From assembly GCA_963839685.1 (NCBI GenBank), contig CAWIVS010000011.1:1240001-1304000 (forward strand): a stretch of 64,000 bases of DNA, read 5' to 3'. Of this stretch, positions 18,685 through 26,969 are shown piece by piece. A program made the position numbers and the translations under genes. The notes under the pieces are model-generated. The model did no database searches. It worked only from the letters and a program-made list of their open reading frames with translations, and had not been told where the DNA came from. The stretch's first letter is position 1; each line of letters begins with the position of its first letter. This DNA comes from CADEED01 sp963839685. Lineage in GTDB: Bacteria; Pseudomonadota; Gammaproteobacteria; Steroidobacterales; Steroidobacteraceae.

Positions 18685-19245
18685 GTGTCCGTGCAACCGC
18701 GAACTCTGTACAACTTCTTCGCCTACCAGGTCGCCTGGTTCGCCTGCATTCTCGGCGCCGCGAACGGCCACGCGACGGCCGGTGTCCTCACGGCGATGGT
18801 CGTTGTCGCGCTGCACCTTGCGCTGAGTCCCCGGGCGCTCGCGGATTTCAAGCTCATGGGCTTTGCGGTGGGGATTGGCCTGGTGCATGACACCGCGCTG
18901 CTGCAGCTCGGCTTGATCGATTTCAGCGTCGCAGGGTGGCACGGCGCCTGGGCCGCACCCTGGATGATCGCGTTGTGGATCGTGTTCGCGACCACGCTGA
19001 ACGAGTCGCTGAGCTGGTTGATGCAGCGGCGGGCCCTGGCCACGCTGGCCGGGGCCATTGGCGGGCCGCTGGCGTATCTGGCCGGCGACCGCCTCGGTGC
19101 GCTCACGCTGCTCTCGCCCTGGGCGCTGCCGGCCATCGCGCTTGGCTGGGCACTGGCGATGCTGGCGCTGTCGACGCTCTGCCGCCAGCTGCGCGTGGGG
19201 CTCGATTCGCCCGCGTATTCGACGCCCGCAAACGGGGGTGCGTGA
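18685..19245 (+). CDS. DUF2878 integral membrane protein
   Basis: 186 residues, mostly membrane-spanning: about six hydrophobic helices (FFAYQVAWFACILGAA, VLTAMVVVALHLALS, LMGFAVGIGLVHDTALLQLG, WMIALWIVFATTLNES, ATLAGAIGGPLAYLAGDRLG, WALPAIALGWALAMLALSTL). The family is of unknown function and often occurs next to CFA-like methyltransferases and LitR-type regulators. The start GTG 18685 directly follows the previous stop (TGA-GTG); a second GTG at 18691 is possible. It ends in an ATGA-type overlap with the next gene, evidence for one operon. Confidence 0.85.
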   Translation: MSVQPRTLYNFFAYQVAWFACILGAANGHATAGVLTAMVVVALHLALSPRALADFKLMGFAVGIGLVHDTALLQLGLIDFSVAGWHGAWAAPWMIALWIVFATTLNESLSWLMQRRALATLAGAIGGPLAYLAGDRLGALTLLSPWALPAIALGWALAMLALSTLCRQLRVGLDSPAYSTPANGGA

Positions 19246-19905
19246 TGGCGCGGCGTACGGCATGGCTGTCGGTGCTCGCCGCGCTGTCGATTCTCGGCGC
19301 AGCCGATGCGGCGGCCGAGAACACCCGGTCCTGGAAATTCGACGTGTCACTCGACGGCCGGCACATCGGTGAGCACCGCTTCACGCTGCGCCAGTCCGGT
19401 GAACTGCGGGAGCTGCGCAGTGAGGCGCGTTTCGCGGTGCGCATCCTGTTCTTCGAAGCGTATCGCTATGAACACGATGCCCACGAAATCTGGCAGGGAG
19501 ATTGCCTCCAGCAACTCGACGCGCAGACCAACGACAACGGCACGCGGCGCGAGGTGCACGGCGCCCGCTCCGGCGATGACTTCCAGGTCGTCACGGTCGA
19601 TTCGACGCGGCAGCTTGCCCGCTGCGTGCGCAGCTTCGCGTACTGGAACCCGGACGTGCTGCTCGCGGCCAATTCGCTGCTGAATCCGCAGACCGGTGAG
19701 TACGTGAGCGTGCACGTGGAGCGCCTCGGTCGCGAGGCCTTCGGCCCCGAAGGCCGGCCCGCGGAACGCCTGCGGCTGCGAGCCGCCAATCCCGATGCCG
19801 AGAAGTTGCGTCCCATCGAGCTCTGGTACACGACGGACATGGAGTGGCTGGCGCTCGAATCCGCTGACGCCGGACGGCCGGCGGCTGCGTTACTCGCGGA
19901 AGTGA
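19245..19905 (+). CDS. Exported DUF6134-like protein (frameshift near 19866)
   Basis: About 219 residues with a signal peptide (AALSILGAADAAAENT). The mature part reads WKFDVSLDGRHIGEHRF and ILFFEAYRYEHDAHEIWQGDCL and PIELWYTTDMEWLALES, a pattern of the DUF6134 family of periplasmic beta-rich proteins; this name is from memory of the family. The called frame runs on into the lipocalin gene to 20060, but with one base removed near 19866 it ends naturally in DGRRLRYSRK and TGA 19903-19905, 3 nt before the lipocalin ATG. I take that as the true end. Its function is unknown; it may act with the lipocalin on lipids. Confidence 0.72.
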
Positions 19906-19908
19906 CGC

Positions 19909-20439
19909 ATGCGCATCCTGGTGGCGGTACTGATCATGATCACTTTGCCTGGCTGTGGTACTGCGCGTGCGCCGATCACGACAGTGGCGCACGTCGACCT
20001 CGAACGCTTCATGGGGCGCTGGTACGTGATCGCGAACATCCCGACATCGCTGGAGCGTGACGCGCACAACGCCATCGAGTCCTATCAGCTGGAGCCGGAC
20101 GGCACCATCGCGACCACCTTCACGTTCAACAAGGGTGCTTTCGACGGCCCGGCGCGGCGCTACACGCCGCGCGGCTTCGTGAAAGACCGCCGCTCGAACG
20201 CGGTGTGGGGCATGCGTTTCGTGTGGCCGGTGAAATCCGACTACCGCATCGTGCACGTCGACGAGCCTTACACGGTAACTGTCATCGGGCGGCAGAAGCG
20301 CGATTACGTCTGGATCATGGCGCGCACGCCTGCCATCCCGGAGGACACCTACCAGGGCCTGCTGCAAATCGTCGCCCGCGAGGGTTACGACACCGGCAAG
20401 GTGCGTCGCGTGCCGCAAGAGCAGGCGGGATCGCCATGA
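19909..20439 (+). CDS. blc: Lipocalin family lipoprotein (Blc-like)
   Basis: 176 residues with a lipoprotein signal (lipobox TLPGC). The lipocalin signature is clear: FMGRWYVIANIPTSLE (the GXW motif), YQLEPDGTIATTFTF, then YRIVHVDEPYTVTVIGRQKRDYVWIMARTP. Bacterial lipocalins of this type sit in the outer membrane and bind lysophospholipids or fatty acids. Its place among lipid-modifying enzymes supports a role in lipid handling or membrane repair. It overlaps the following FAD enzyme gene by 4 nt. Confidence 0.92.
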   Translation: MRILVAVLIMITLPGCGTARAPITTVAHVDLERFMGRWYVIANIPTSLERDAHNAIESYQLEPDGTIATTFTFNKGAFDGPARRYTPRGFVKDRRSNAVWGMRFVWPVKSDYRIVHVDEPYTVTVIGRQKRDYVWIMARTPAIPEDTYQGLLQIVAREGYDTGKVRRVPQEQAGSP

Positions 20440-21712
20440 AAATCGCGATCATCGGCAGCGGCATCGCCGGCAACGTCGCCGCGTATCACCTGCATCGTGA
20501 ACACGACATCACGGTGTTCGAAGCAGGCGCACACATTGGCGGGCACACGCACACGCACTGCGTGGAGCATGAAGGCCGCCGCGTCAGCGTCGACACCGGC
20601 TTCATCGTGTTCAACGAGCGCACCTATCCGCGTTTCATGCAGCTGCTGCGCGAGCTCGACGTGGAATGGCAGCCCGGTGACATGAGCTTTTCGGTCAAGT
20701 GCCTGGCGAGCGGTCTCGAATACAACGGCACCAGCCTCAACCAGTTGTTCGCGCAACGCCGCAATCTCCTGCGCCCGTCCTTCTGGCGCATGATCGCTGA
20801 CATCGTGCGATTCAACCGCGAGGCTCCGGCCGTGCTGGGCGCCGCGGAGGGCCGACTGTCCCTCGGGCGACTATCTTGATCGGGGCGGCTACTCCGAGGA
20901 ATTCATCGTCCGATACATCGTGCCGATGGGCGCCGCGATCTGGAGTTGCGGCACGAAGTCGCTGCTGGATTTCCCGACGGATTTCTTCGTGCGCTTTTTC
21001 CACAACCACGGGATGTTGTCGGTCGACGACCGCCCGCAGTGGCTGACCATCCGCGGAGGTTCGGCGCGCTACGTGGAAAAGCTGGTGGCGCCGTTCCGCG
21101 ACCGCATCCGCACGCGCGCCCGGGTGCGAGCTGGTGCGGCGTAGGCCGCAGGGTGTCAGGTGTGCGTGGCGGGCGCGGAGCCGTCGCGGTTCGACCGTGT
21201 GTTCTTCGCCTGTCACAGCGACCAGGTGCTCGAGGTGCTGGCCGATGCGACACCCGTCGAGCTCGCCACGCTTGGCGCGATCCGCTACACGCGCAACGAC
21301 GTGCTGCTGCACACGGACACCTCGGTGCTGCCGCGCCGCCCGCTCGCGTGGGCGGCGTGGAACTACCGCATCGACGGGCGGGCGGCGGAGCGCGTTGCGG
21401 TCACTTACAACATGAAACTGCTGCAGCGCCTGCCGGTGCAGGACGCCGTTGCTGGTGAGTCTCAACATGGATGGTGACATCGACCCGCGCAAGGTGCTCG
21501 AGCGCGTCGAATACGCGCATCCCGTCTATACGCGGGAGGCCGTCGCCGCCCAGGCGCGGCAGGCCCAGATCAATGGCGCCGATCGTGCCTATTTCTGCGG
21601 CGCCTATTGGGGCCATGGCTTTCACGAAGACGGCGTGGTGAGCGCGCTCGAGGCCCTCGAACATTTCAAACAACGCGAACATGCACAGCGCGCTCTACCA
21701 CGGAGTGCTTAG
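20436..21712 (+). CDS. FAD-dependent amine-oxidase-like oxidoreductase (several frameshifts)
   Basis: About 420 residues when joined. The N-terminal dinucleotide-binding motif IIGSGIAGNVAAYHL is followed by VFEAGAHIGGHTHTH and VDTGFIVFNERTYPRF, typical of the COG2907 group (amine-oxidase fold). The protein is split by shifts near 20860, 21140 and 21450, but the segments FIVRYIVPMGAAIWSC, FFHNHGMLSVDDRPQW, VFFACHSDQVLEVL and YFCGAYWGHGFHEDG keep the expected order. In other bacteria this enzyme lies beside DUF1365 and a CFA-like methyltransferase; related flavoproteins act as acyl-chain desaturases in furan fatty acid synthesis. That link is from the family, not shown here. The frames suggest indels rather than a pseudogene, but decay cannot be excluded. 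Confidence 0.8.
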
Positions 21713-22449
21713 GCACCGGCGCTTTGCGCCGCGCAAGCACGCCTTCAGCTACCCACTGTTCATGATGTACGTCGACCTCTCAGAGCTCGAGGAGATTTTT
21801 CGCGGCCGCTGGCTATGGTCCATGCGGCGACCGGCGCCTCGCCTGGCTGCGCCGCGCGGACTACCTGGGTGATCCGGCCAAATCGATCGACGAGGCGGTA
21901 CGTGACTGCGTCGAGGCTGCCGGCGGCGCGCGCCCGCGCGGCCCAGTGTGCATGCTGACCCATCTGCGCTACTTCGGCGTCGCATTCAACCCGGTCACGT
22001 TCTATTACTGCTACGACTCGCCGGGCGAGGAGGTGGAAGCCATCGTCGCGGAGATCACCAACACGCCCTGGAAGGAGCGTCACGCCTATGTGCTCACCCG
22101 CCCGCAGGGTGGAGCAGCGGCCACTTCTGTCAGCCACCGGTTCGCGAAGGAGTTCCACGTTTCGCCCTTCATGCCCATGCAACAGACTTACGACTGGCGG
22201 TTCTCCTCTCCCGGCACTCGGCTCGCGGTCCACATGCAGAATGTGCAGGGCGGAGCGAGAGTCTTCGACGCCACCCTGCAGCTCGAGCGGCGCGAAATCG
22301 GCGCCGCCTCGCTGGCGCGCGCGCTGGTGCAGTTCCCGCTCATGACCGCGCACGTGCTCGGTGCCATCTACTGGCAGGCCCTGCGTCTGCGGCTCAAGCA
22401 GATTCCATTTCACGCCCACCCGAGGACCCTGCATGTCAGCTCGCGCTGA
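21681..22449 (+). CDS. DUF1365 protein (frameshift near 21825)
   Basis: About 255 residues. It begins MHSALYHGVLRHRRFAPRKHAFSYPLFMMYVDL, the standard DUF1365 N-terminus, and after a shift near 21825 continues with THLRYFGVAFNPVTFYYCYD, KEFHVSPFMPMQQTYDWRF and a C-terminus ending ALRLRLKQIPFHAHP. The family has no established activity but is genetically tied to the preceding FAD enzyme and the following methyltransferase. ATG 21681 overlaps the end of the FAD gene; its own end overlaps the start of the next gene. The GYF/NPVTFYYCYD core is intact. Confidence 0.88.
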
Positions 22450-23698
22450 GTCGATCGGCTGTCACAGGAGTCGCGCCGCGGCCGCAGGCGCTCGACCTGC
22501 TGGCGAAACGCATCCTGCTGCACAAACTCCAGCAGCTTCGCCACGGCCAACTCCTGCTCATGGACGCTGGTCAGACCCACGCTTTTGGTGCGCGAAATGT
22601 GGCGCTGCCCGAGCCCGTGGTCGTGCACGTACACGACGCCCGCTTCTACAGTGAGGTGGCGTTCGGCGGCTCGATTGGCGCCGGCGAAGCCTTCATGGAG
22701 GGCTACTGGACGACCTCGCAACTCGTGGACTGGTGCGGCTGACGATTCTCAACGAAGGCGTGCTAGACGGGCTCGATGGCGGAGCGGCCGTCGTCACTGC
22801 GCCCGCTGCAGCGAACGCTGCACGCCATGAGACGCAACACGCGCGCGGGCTCGCGCCGCAATATCTCGGCCCACTACGACCTCGGCGATGATTTCTTCGC
22901 CTCGTTTCTCGACGCGACCATGATGTATTCCGCGGCGGTGTTTCGCGACGCGCAAATGACGCTGGAACAGGCGCAGCACGAGCGGCTCGAGGCCATCTGC
23001 CGCAGGCTCGAACTGCGGCCGGGTCACCGGGTAGTGGAAATCGGCAGCGGTTGGGGCGGCTTCGCCATGCACGCTGCGCGCTATCACGGCTGCACCGTGA
23101 CCACGACCACGATCTCGCAGCGAGCAATACGAGTACACGCGAGCGGCGCGCCGCGGCCGAAGGTGTTGCCGACCGGGTGCAGGTACTGAACGCCGACTAC
23201 CGCGAGCTCGAGGGGCGGTACGACCGATTGGTCTCGATCGAGATGATAGAAGCCGTGGGCCGCCAGTACTACGACACATTCTTCGCCCGGTGCGCCAGCC
23301 TGCTCGAGCCGGAGGGCGCCATGTTCCTGCAGGCCATCACCATCGCCGATCAGCGCTACGAACGCGCGGCCCGCTCGGTGGACTTCATCCAGAGATTCAT
23401 CTTCCCGGGAAGCTGCATCCCGTCGATCGCGGCGCTGAGCGCTGCGATCGCGCGCAGCGGTGACCTGCGGATCGTGCACCTGCAGGATATCGGGCCACAT
23501 TACGCACGAACCCTGCGGGAGTGGCGGCGGAATTTTCACGCGAACGCGGCGCGCATCCGCGCACTGGGGCATGACGCGGCCTTCATGCGCATGTGGGAGT
23601 ACTACCTCTGTTATTGCGAGGGAGGCTTTCTCGAGCGTTCCATCGGCAACGCGCAAATCGTGCTCGTCAAGCCCGGTTCGCGGCTCACGGTGTGCTGA
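22433..23698 (+). CDS. CFA-synthase-like methyltransferase, UfaM-like (multiple frameshifts)
   Basis: About 415 residues across three frames. Order: QALDLLAKRILLHKLQQLRHGQ; FGARNVALPEPVVVHVHDARFYSEVAFGGSIGAGEAFMEGYW; ISAHYDLGDDFFASFLDATMMYSAAVF; the SAM motif VVEIGSGWGGFAMHAA; VSIEMIEAVGRQYYDTFF; FIQRFIFPGSCIPS; and MRMWEYYLCYCEGGFLER. Shifts lie near 22445, 22735-22775 and 23115. It is the type of enzyme that follows FAD oxidase/DUF1365 in LitR- and ChrR-controlled clusters, where the homologue UfaM methylates unsaturated acyl chains. Activity here is inferred. It is the second CFA-like enzyme of this operon. Confidence 0.82.
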
Positions 23699-24484
23699 AT
23701 GTCGAGTGCCAGTTTCGATCTGCGCGCGTACGTGTATGCGCTCGCCCTGCTGGGCGCCATCGCCGTGGCGACCTGGAGCGTCAGTCTCCTGCGGCGCAAT
23801 GCCAGCGTAGCCGACAATGTCTGGTCACTGTTCCTGCTGGCATCCGCGGTGTGTTATGCAGGCTTCGCCTCCTGGCATGGCCCGCGCGGATGGATCATCC
23901 TTGGGCTGCTGGCGATCTGGGCTGTCCGCCTGAGCGTGTACATCACGGTGCGCAACTGGGGTGAGCCGGAGGATCGCCGCTACGCGCAGATCCGCGCGAA
24001 CAATCAGCCTGGCTTCGAGTTCAAGAGTCTGTTCATCGTTTTTCTGCTGCAGGCCGCGCTGGCCTGGTTGATTTCATTGCCGCTGCACGCCGGGATTCTC
24101 GGATCAGGCCGTCTCAACCTGTGCGACGCTCTCGGCATCGCGCTGGTGGTATTCGGCATCGGCTTTGAAACCATCGCTGATCTGCAGCTCGCACGCTTCA
24201 AGGCCCGACCCGAGAGCCATGGCCAGGTGATGGACCGCGGACTGTGGCGCTACTCGCGGCATCCCAACTACTTCGGCGAGTGTTGCGTCTGGTGGGGCTT
24301 CTGGCTGGTCGCCGCGGCCGCGGGTGCCTGGTGGAGCGTGATCAGTCCGCTGCTCATGACGCTGCTGCTGCTCCGGATCTCCGGCGTCACGCTGCTGGAG
24401 CGGGACATCGTCGGGCGCCGCCCGGCGTACCGCGACTACGTCGCGTCCACCAACGCGTTCATGCCGGGACCGCCGCGCCGCTGA
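23699..24484 (+). CDS. DUF1295 membrane protein (steroid 5-alpha-reductase-like fold)
   Basis: 261 residues with about six to seven membrane helices. The signature RLSVYITVRNWGEPEDRRYAQIR and the C-terminal GLWRYSRHPNYFGECCVWWGFWLVA mark the DUF1295/isoprenylcysteine-methyltransferase-like superfamily. Members bind a nucleotide cofactor near the RHPNYFGE motif and act on lipids, but the reaction is not established for this subgroup. ATG 23699 overlaps nothing but directly follows the previous TGA. It is the last gene of the LitR-headed cluster, before the second 47-bp repeat. The reading frame is intact. Confidence 0.88.
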   Translation: MSSASFDLRAYVYALALLGAIAVATWSVSLLRRNASVADNVWSLFLLASAVCYAGFASWHGPRGWIILGLLAIWAVRLSVYITVRNWGEPEDRRYAQIRANNQPGFEFKSLFIVFLLQAALAWLISLPLHAGILGSGRLNLCDALGIALVVFGIGFETIADLQLARFKARPESHGQVMDRGLWRYSRHPNYFGECCVWWGFWLVAAAAGAWWSVISPLLMTLLLLRISGVTLLERDIVGRRPAYRDYVASTNAFMPGPPRR

Positions 24485-24489
24485 GTCAC

Positions 24490-24536
24490 GTGCAGCAGGT
24501 GAGCGTGAACGGCACGTCTTCGGTAGTTTGCTGCGG
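24490..24536. repeat. 47-bp repeat, copy 2
   Basis: Same orientation as copy 1 at 15735-15781 with one mismatch. It marks the right edge of the accessory block: the next gene, zapD, belongs to the conserved zapD-coaE-pilD set. The rest of this 137-bp gap holds no gene. Confidence 0.85.
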
Positions 24537-24621
24537 GCGCTGATTGAGCCCGTTCCACGCTAGCAATCTCACGCTACAGCGGTAGTGAGACCCCGACGTC
24601 TCTGGGATACAGGCCCGAGGC

Positions 24622-25293
24622 CTAGGGCAGCGCGATCCGCACCAGCTGGATGGGCGTGTCGCGCTCGAAGGTGATGTGGTACACGCCGCCGCGCGCGATT
24701 TCCTGGCGCGGCTTGCCCTGCTGCCGCGTGATCCACAGCAGCTCGGCGATGGCGTCACACAGCGGACGCAGCGTGGCGAGCCACTCGTTGAACGAGCGCG
24801 CGCGCTGGTCGGTGGCCTGGTTGAGCCAGAAGAAGAAATCCGGCAGGTCGAACTCGCAGGTGCCGCCGGGAATGGCGCTGCGGTGCTTGATCGCCGACAG
24901 GAATTCGGAATCCTTGAGCCCGGCGAGGTAGTTAGAGCCGCAGGCGACCAGGTCGGCGCGCAGGCGTAACAGGTTTGACATCACGGTTCTCAGGCGCGCG
25001 GAGTCGACCCCCGGCTTGCTCTGGAACACGTTGAGCTGCGCAAGGTGGCGCTCGAGTTCCTTCTGCACGTCGGCGCGCACGTCGCCGCGCGCGGCGATGG
25101 CGAGGATGTCGAGCAGGCTGCCCATGGCGGCGCGGCTGCCCCACTGGCTCTGCATCTCGTTGTGGTACAGCGCCTGGTTGTAGAGAAAGTCGAGGCGCAG
25201 GAAGGTGCGCATCCGCTCGTTGAGCGGCTGCTCGAATACCAGCGGCGCGGCTAACGCTACGGGCGCATGTTGTTGCTGGGCTTCCTCTGCCAT
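24622..25293 (-). CDS. zapD: Cell division protein ZapD (DUF1342)
   Basis: 223 residues. Typical ZapD features are the N-terminal FEQPLNERMRTFLRLDFLYNQ, the central helical bundle and the C-terminal beta-domain with GGVYHITFERDTPIQLVRI. ZapD cross-links FtsZ filaments and helps the Z ring to bundle. It is encoded downstream of coaE and pilD on the same strand, as in Pseudomonas and Vibrio. yacG, usually the neighbour on the 3' side, was not found. The frame is intact. Confidence 0.95.
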   Translation of the reverse strand: MAEEAQQQHAPVALAAPLVFEQPLNERMRTFLRLDFLYNQALYHNEMQSQWGSRAAMGSLLDILAIAARGDVRADVQKELERHLAQLNVFQSKPGVDSARLRTVMSNLLRLRADLVACGSNYLAGLKDSEFLSAIKHRSAIPGGTCEFDLPDFFFWLNQATDQRARSFNEWLATLRPLCDAIAELLWITRQQGKPRQEIARGGVYHITFERDTPIQLVRIALP

Positions 25294-25297
25294 CGCG

Positions 25298-25987
25298 CTA
25301 TTCTGCGCGACCGCGGCGGGCGCCGTAAACCGATCTGAGTCGGTGTCGTGCTGCGTCCGCGCTCATGTGGTGACCCTGTCCGATTGCGACTCGGGCCGCA
25401 ATCAAGTACTGCCGATGCAGCTTTTCCACCTGGTCGCGCAAGGCAGCGAGCTCGCCGTTGTTCAGGATCACGTCGTCGGCCACGGCGAGGCGCTGTTCGC
25501 GCGTCACCTGCGCAGCGAGCATGCGCTGGGCCTGCTCGCGAGTCATGCCGTCGCGCGCCTGCAGTCGTGCCAGTTGCAGCGCCGGCTCGCAGTCGACGAC
25601 CAGCACGCGTTCGAAGCGATCCGCGCCCCGGGTCTCGACCAGCAGCGGAATGGCCACAATGACGTACAGCCCGGTGGCCGCTTCGCAACGCGCGTCGGTG
25701 AGCTCGCGAATCGCGGGGTGGGTGAGTTGCTCCAGCCACTGTCTTTCAGCGGGATTTGCGAACACCCGTTCGCGCAAAGTGGTGCGATCCAGGCTGCCGT
25801 CCTTCTGCAACATCTGCTCACCGAAGTGCCGGACGATCTCGCCTAGCAGCGGCGAACCGGGCGCGACCACTTCGCGCGCCAGCAAATCCGTGTCAACGAT
25901 GGAAACTCCCAGCGCCGCAAACAGGTTCGCGACGGTGCTCTTGCCGCAGGCGATTCCGCCGGTCAACCCGATGCGGAATCGCGCCAT
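25298..25987 (-). CDS. coaE: Dephospho-CoA kinase
   Basis: 229 residues. It phosphorylates the 3'-hydroxyl of dephospho-CoA, the last step of CoA synthesis. The P-loop GGIACGKST is at about residues 10-18, followed by VDTDLLAREVVAPGSPLL, then the lid region LRERVFANPAERQWLEQLTHP, and DDVILNNGELAALRDQV. The C-terminus has a roughly 25-residue basic extension (ADAARHRLRSVYGARRGR). The gene is 3 nt from pilD and 4 nt from zapD, so the three are probably cotranscribed. Confidence 0.96.
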   Translation of the reverse strand: MARFRIGLTGGIACGKSTVANLFAALGVSIVDTDLLAREVVAPGSPLLGEIVRHFGEQMLQKDGSLDRTTLRERVFANPAERQWLEQLTHPAIRELTDARCEAATGLYVIVAIPLLVETRGADRFERVLVVDCEPALQLARLQARDGMTREQAQRMLAAQVTREQRLAVADDVILNNGELAALRDQVEKLHRQYLIAARVAIGQGHHMSADAARHRLRSVYGARRGRAE

Positions 25988-25990
25988 GGC

Positions 25991-26896
25991 TCAGCCCGCG
26001 AGAGAGAAGAAAGACAGGTAACGCGACACGATGTCGTGCCCCGCAATCAGCGCCAGCCAGCCGGCGATGGCGAGGAACGGGCCGAATGCGAGTTGCGTGT
26101 CGCGCCCCTTGCGCTGGCGGATCATGATCACGACGCCAAAGATGGCGCCGACGCCCGACGCGAACACGATGATGGGCAGCAGCATGCCCCAGCCGAGCCA
26201 GGCGCCGAGGCCCGCGAACAGCTTGAAATCGCCGTATCCCATGCCTTCCTTGCCAGTGATCAGCTTGAACAGCCAGTAGACGCTCCACAGGCTGAGGTAT
26301 CCGGCGACGGCGCCAATAATGGCCTCTCGCGGCCCCACCGGCGTCGCGCCCGCACCCCACGCCGGGTGCCACAGGCTGACGATCAGGCCCAGCCACAGCA
26401 GCGGATAGGTGAGCGAGTCGGGCAGGAACTGGGTGTCGAAGTCGATCATCGTGAGCGCGATCAGCAGCCACGTGAACGCCAGCGCCGCCAGCGCCGCCAT
26501 ACCGAAGCCGAAGCGCCAGGCGATGAAGCCCGAGAGCAGGCCGGTGGCGAGCTCCACGAGCGGATACCGCGCGCTGATCGGTGTCTTGCAGTTGGCGCAC
26601 TTGCCGCGCAGCGCCAGCCAGCTCACCACCGGAATGTTCTGCAAGGCGGTGATCGGGGCCTGGCATTTCGGGCACGCCGAGCGTGGCGTGACGATGTTGT
26701 ATGTCGGTTGCGCGGCTACTTCGCCGCCGGCGAGCAGCGCGCATTCGGTGCGCAGTTCGTTGTCCATCATGATGGGCACGCGATGGATCACGACATTGAG
26801 GAAGCTGCCGACAAGCAGGCCCAGCACCACGCACAGCGCGATGAACAACGCCGGATGCGTGGCGAGAATTTCGAACAGGCCTGATTGTTGTGACAT
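25991..26896 (-). CDS. pilD: Type IV prepilin peptidase / N-methyltransferase PilD
   Basis: 301 residues, eight predicted membrane helices. It removes prepilin leader peptides and methylates the new N-terminal Phe. The four-cysteine zinc site is present (CPKC and CANC, about residues 74-103), as are the two aspartates of the GxGD-type aspartyl protease (IDFDTQFLPD and GMGYGDFKL). I chose ATG 26896; the annotation could start one codon upstream at a TTG. It lies between pilC and coaE, and a hairpin (26913-26937) separates it from pilC. Confidence 0.96.
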   Translation of the reverse strand: MSQQSGLFEILATHPALFIALCVVLGLLVGSFLNVVIHRVPIMMDNELRTECALLAGGEVAAQPTYNIVTPRSACPKCQAPITALQNIPVVSWLALRGKCANCKTPISARYPLVELATGLLSGFIAWRFGFGMAALAALAFTWLLIALTMIDFDTQFLPDSLTYPLLWLGLIVSLWHPAWGAGATPVGPREAIIGAVAGYLSLWSVYWLFKLITGKEGMGYGDFKLFAGLGAWLGWGMLLPIIVFASGVGAIFGVVIMIRQRKGRDTQLAFGPFLAIAGWLALIAGHDIVSRYLSFFSLAG

Positions 26897-26912
26897 CAAA
26901 GTCCCGATAGAG

Positions 26913-26937
26913 AAACGCCGCGCTGAGCGCGGCGTTT
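26913..26937. terminator. Perfect 11-bp-stem hairpin between pilC and pilD
   Basis: AAACGCCGCGC and GCGCGGCGTTT are perfect complements with a 3-nt loop. On the minus strand the stem ends in TTT, so it resembles an intrinsic terminator or attenuator that would lower pilD expression relative to pilBC. Confidence 0.65.
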
Positions 26938-26969
26938 CCTGACATTGTGGTCTCGAGCGGCCGGTGCGA

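Noticed and set aside
20436..23698. Calling the FAD oxidase, DUF1365 and second methyltransferase pseudogenes
   Set aside because: Each has frameshifts, yet the motifs and order are complete and the neighbours have the same kind of errors, so sequencing indels are more likely than decay.
24537..24621. yacG next to zapD
   Set aside because: Looked for because it usually lies here; the 85 bases are too short and contain no CxxC zinc motif.
24486..24758. Small minus-strand protein ending in QQTTEDVPFTLTCCT
   Set aside because: The end is preserved in both 47-bp repeats, but the upstream parts share nothing and overlap zapD in antisense, so I list only the repeat.
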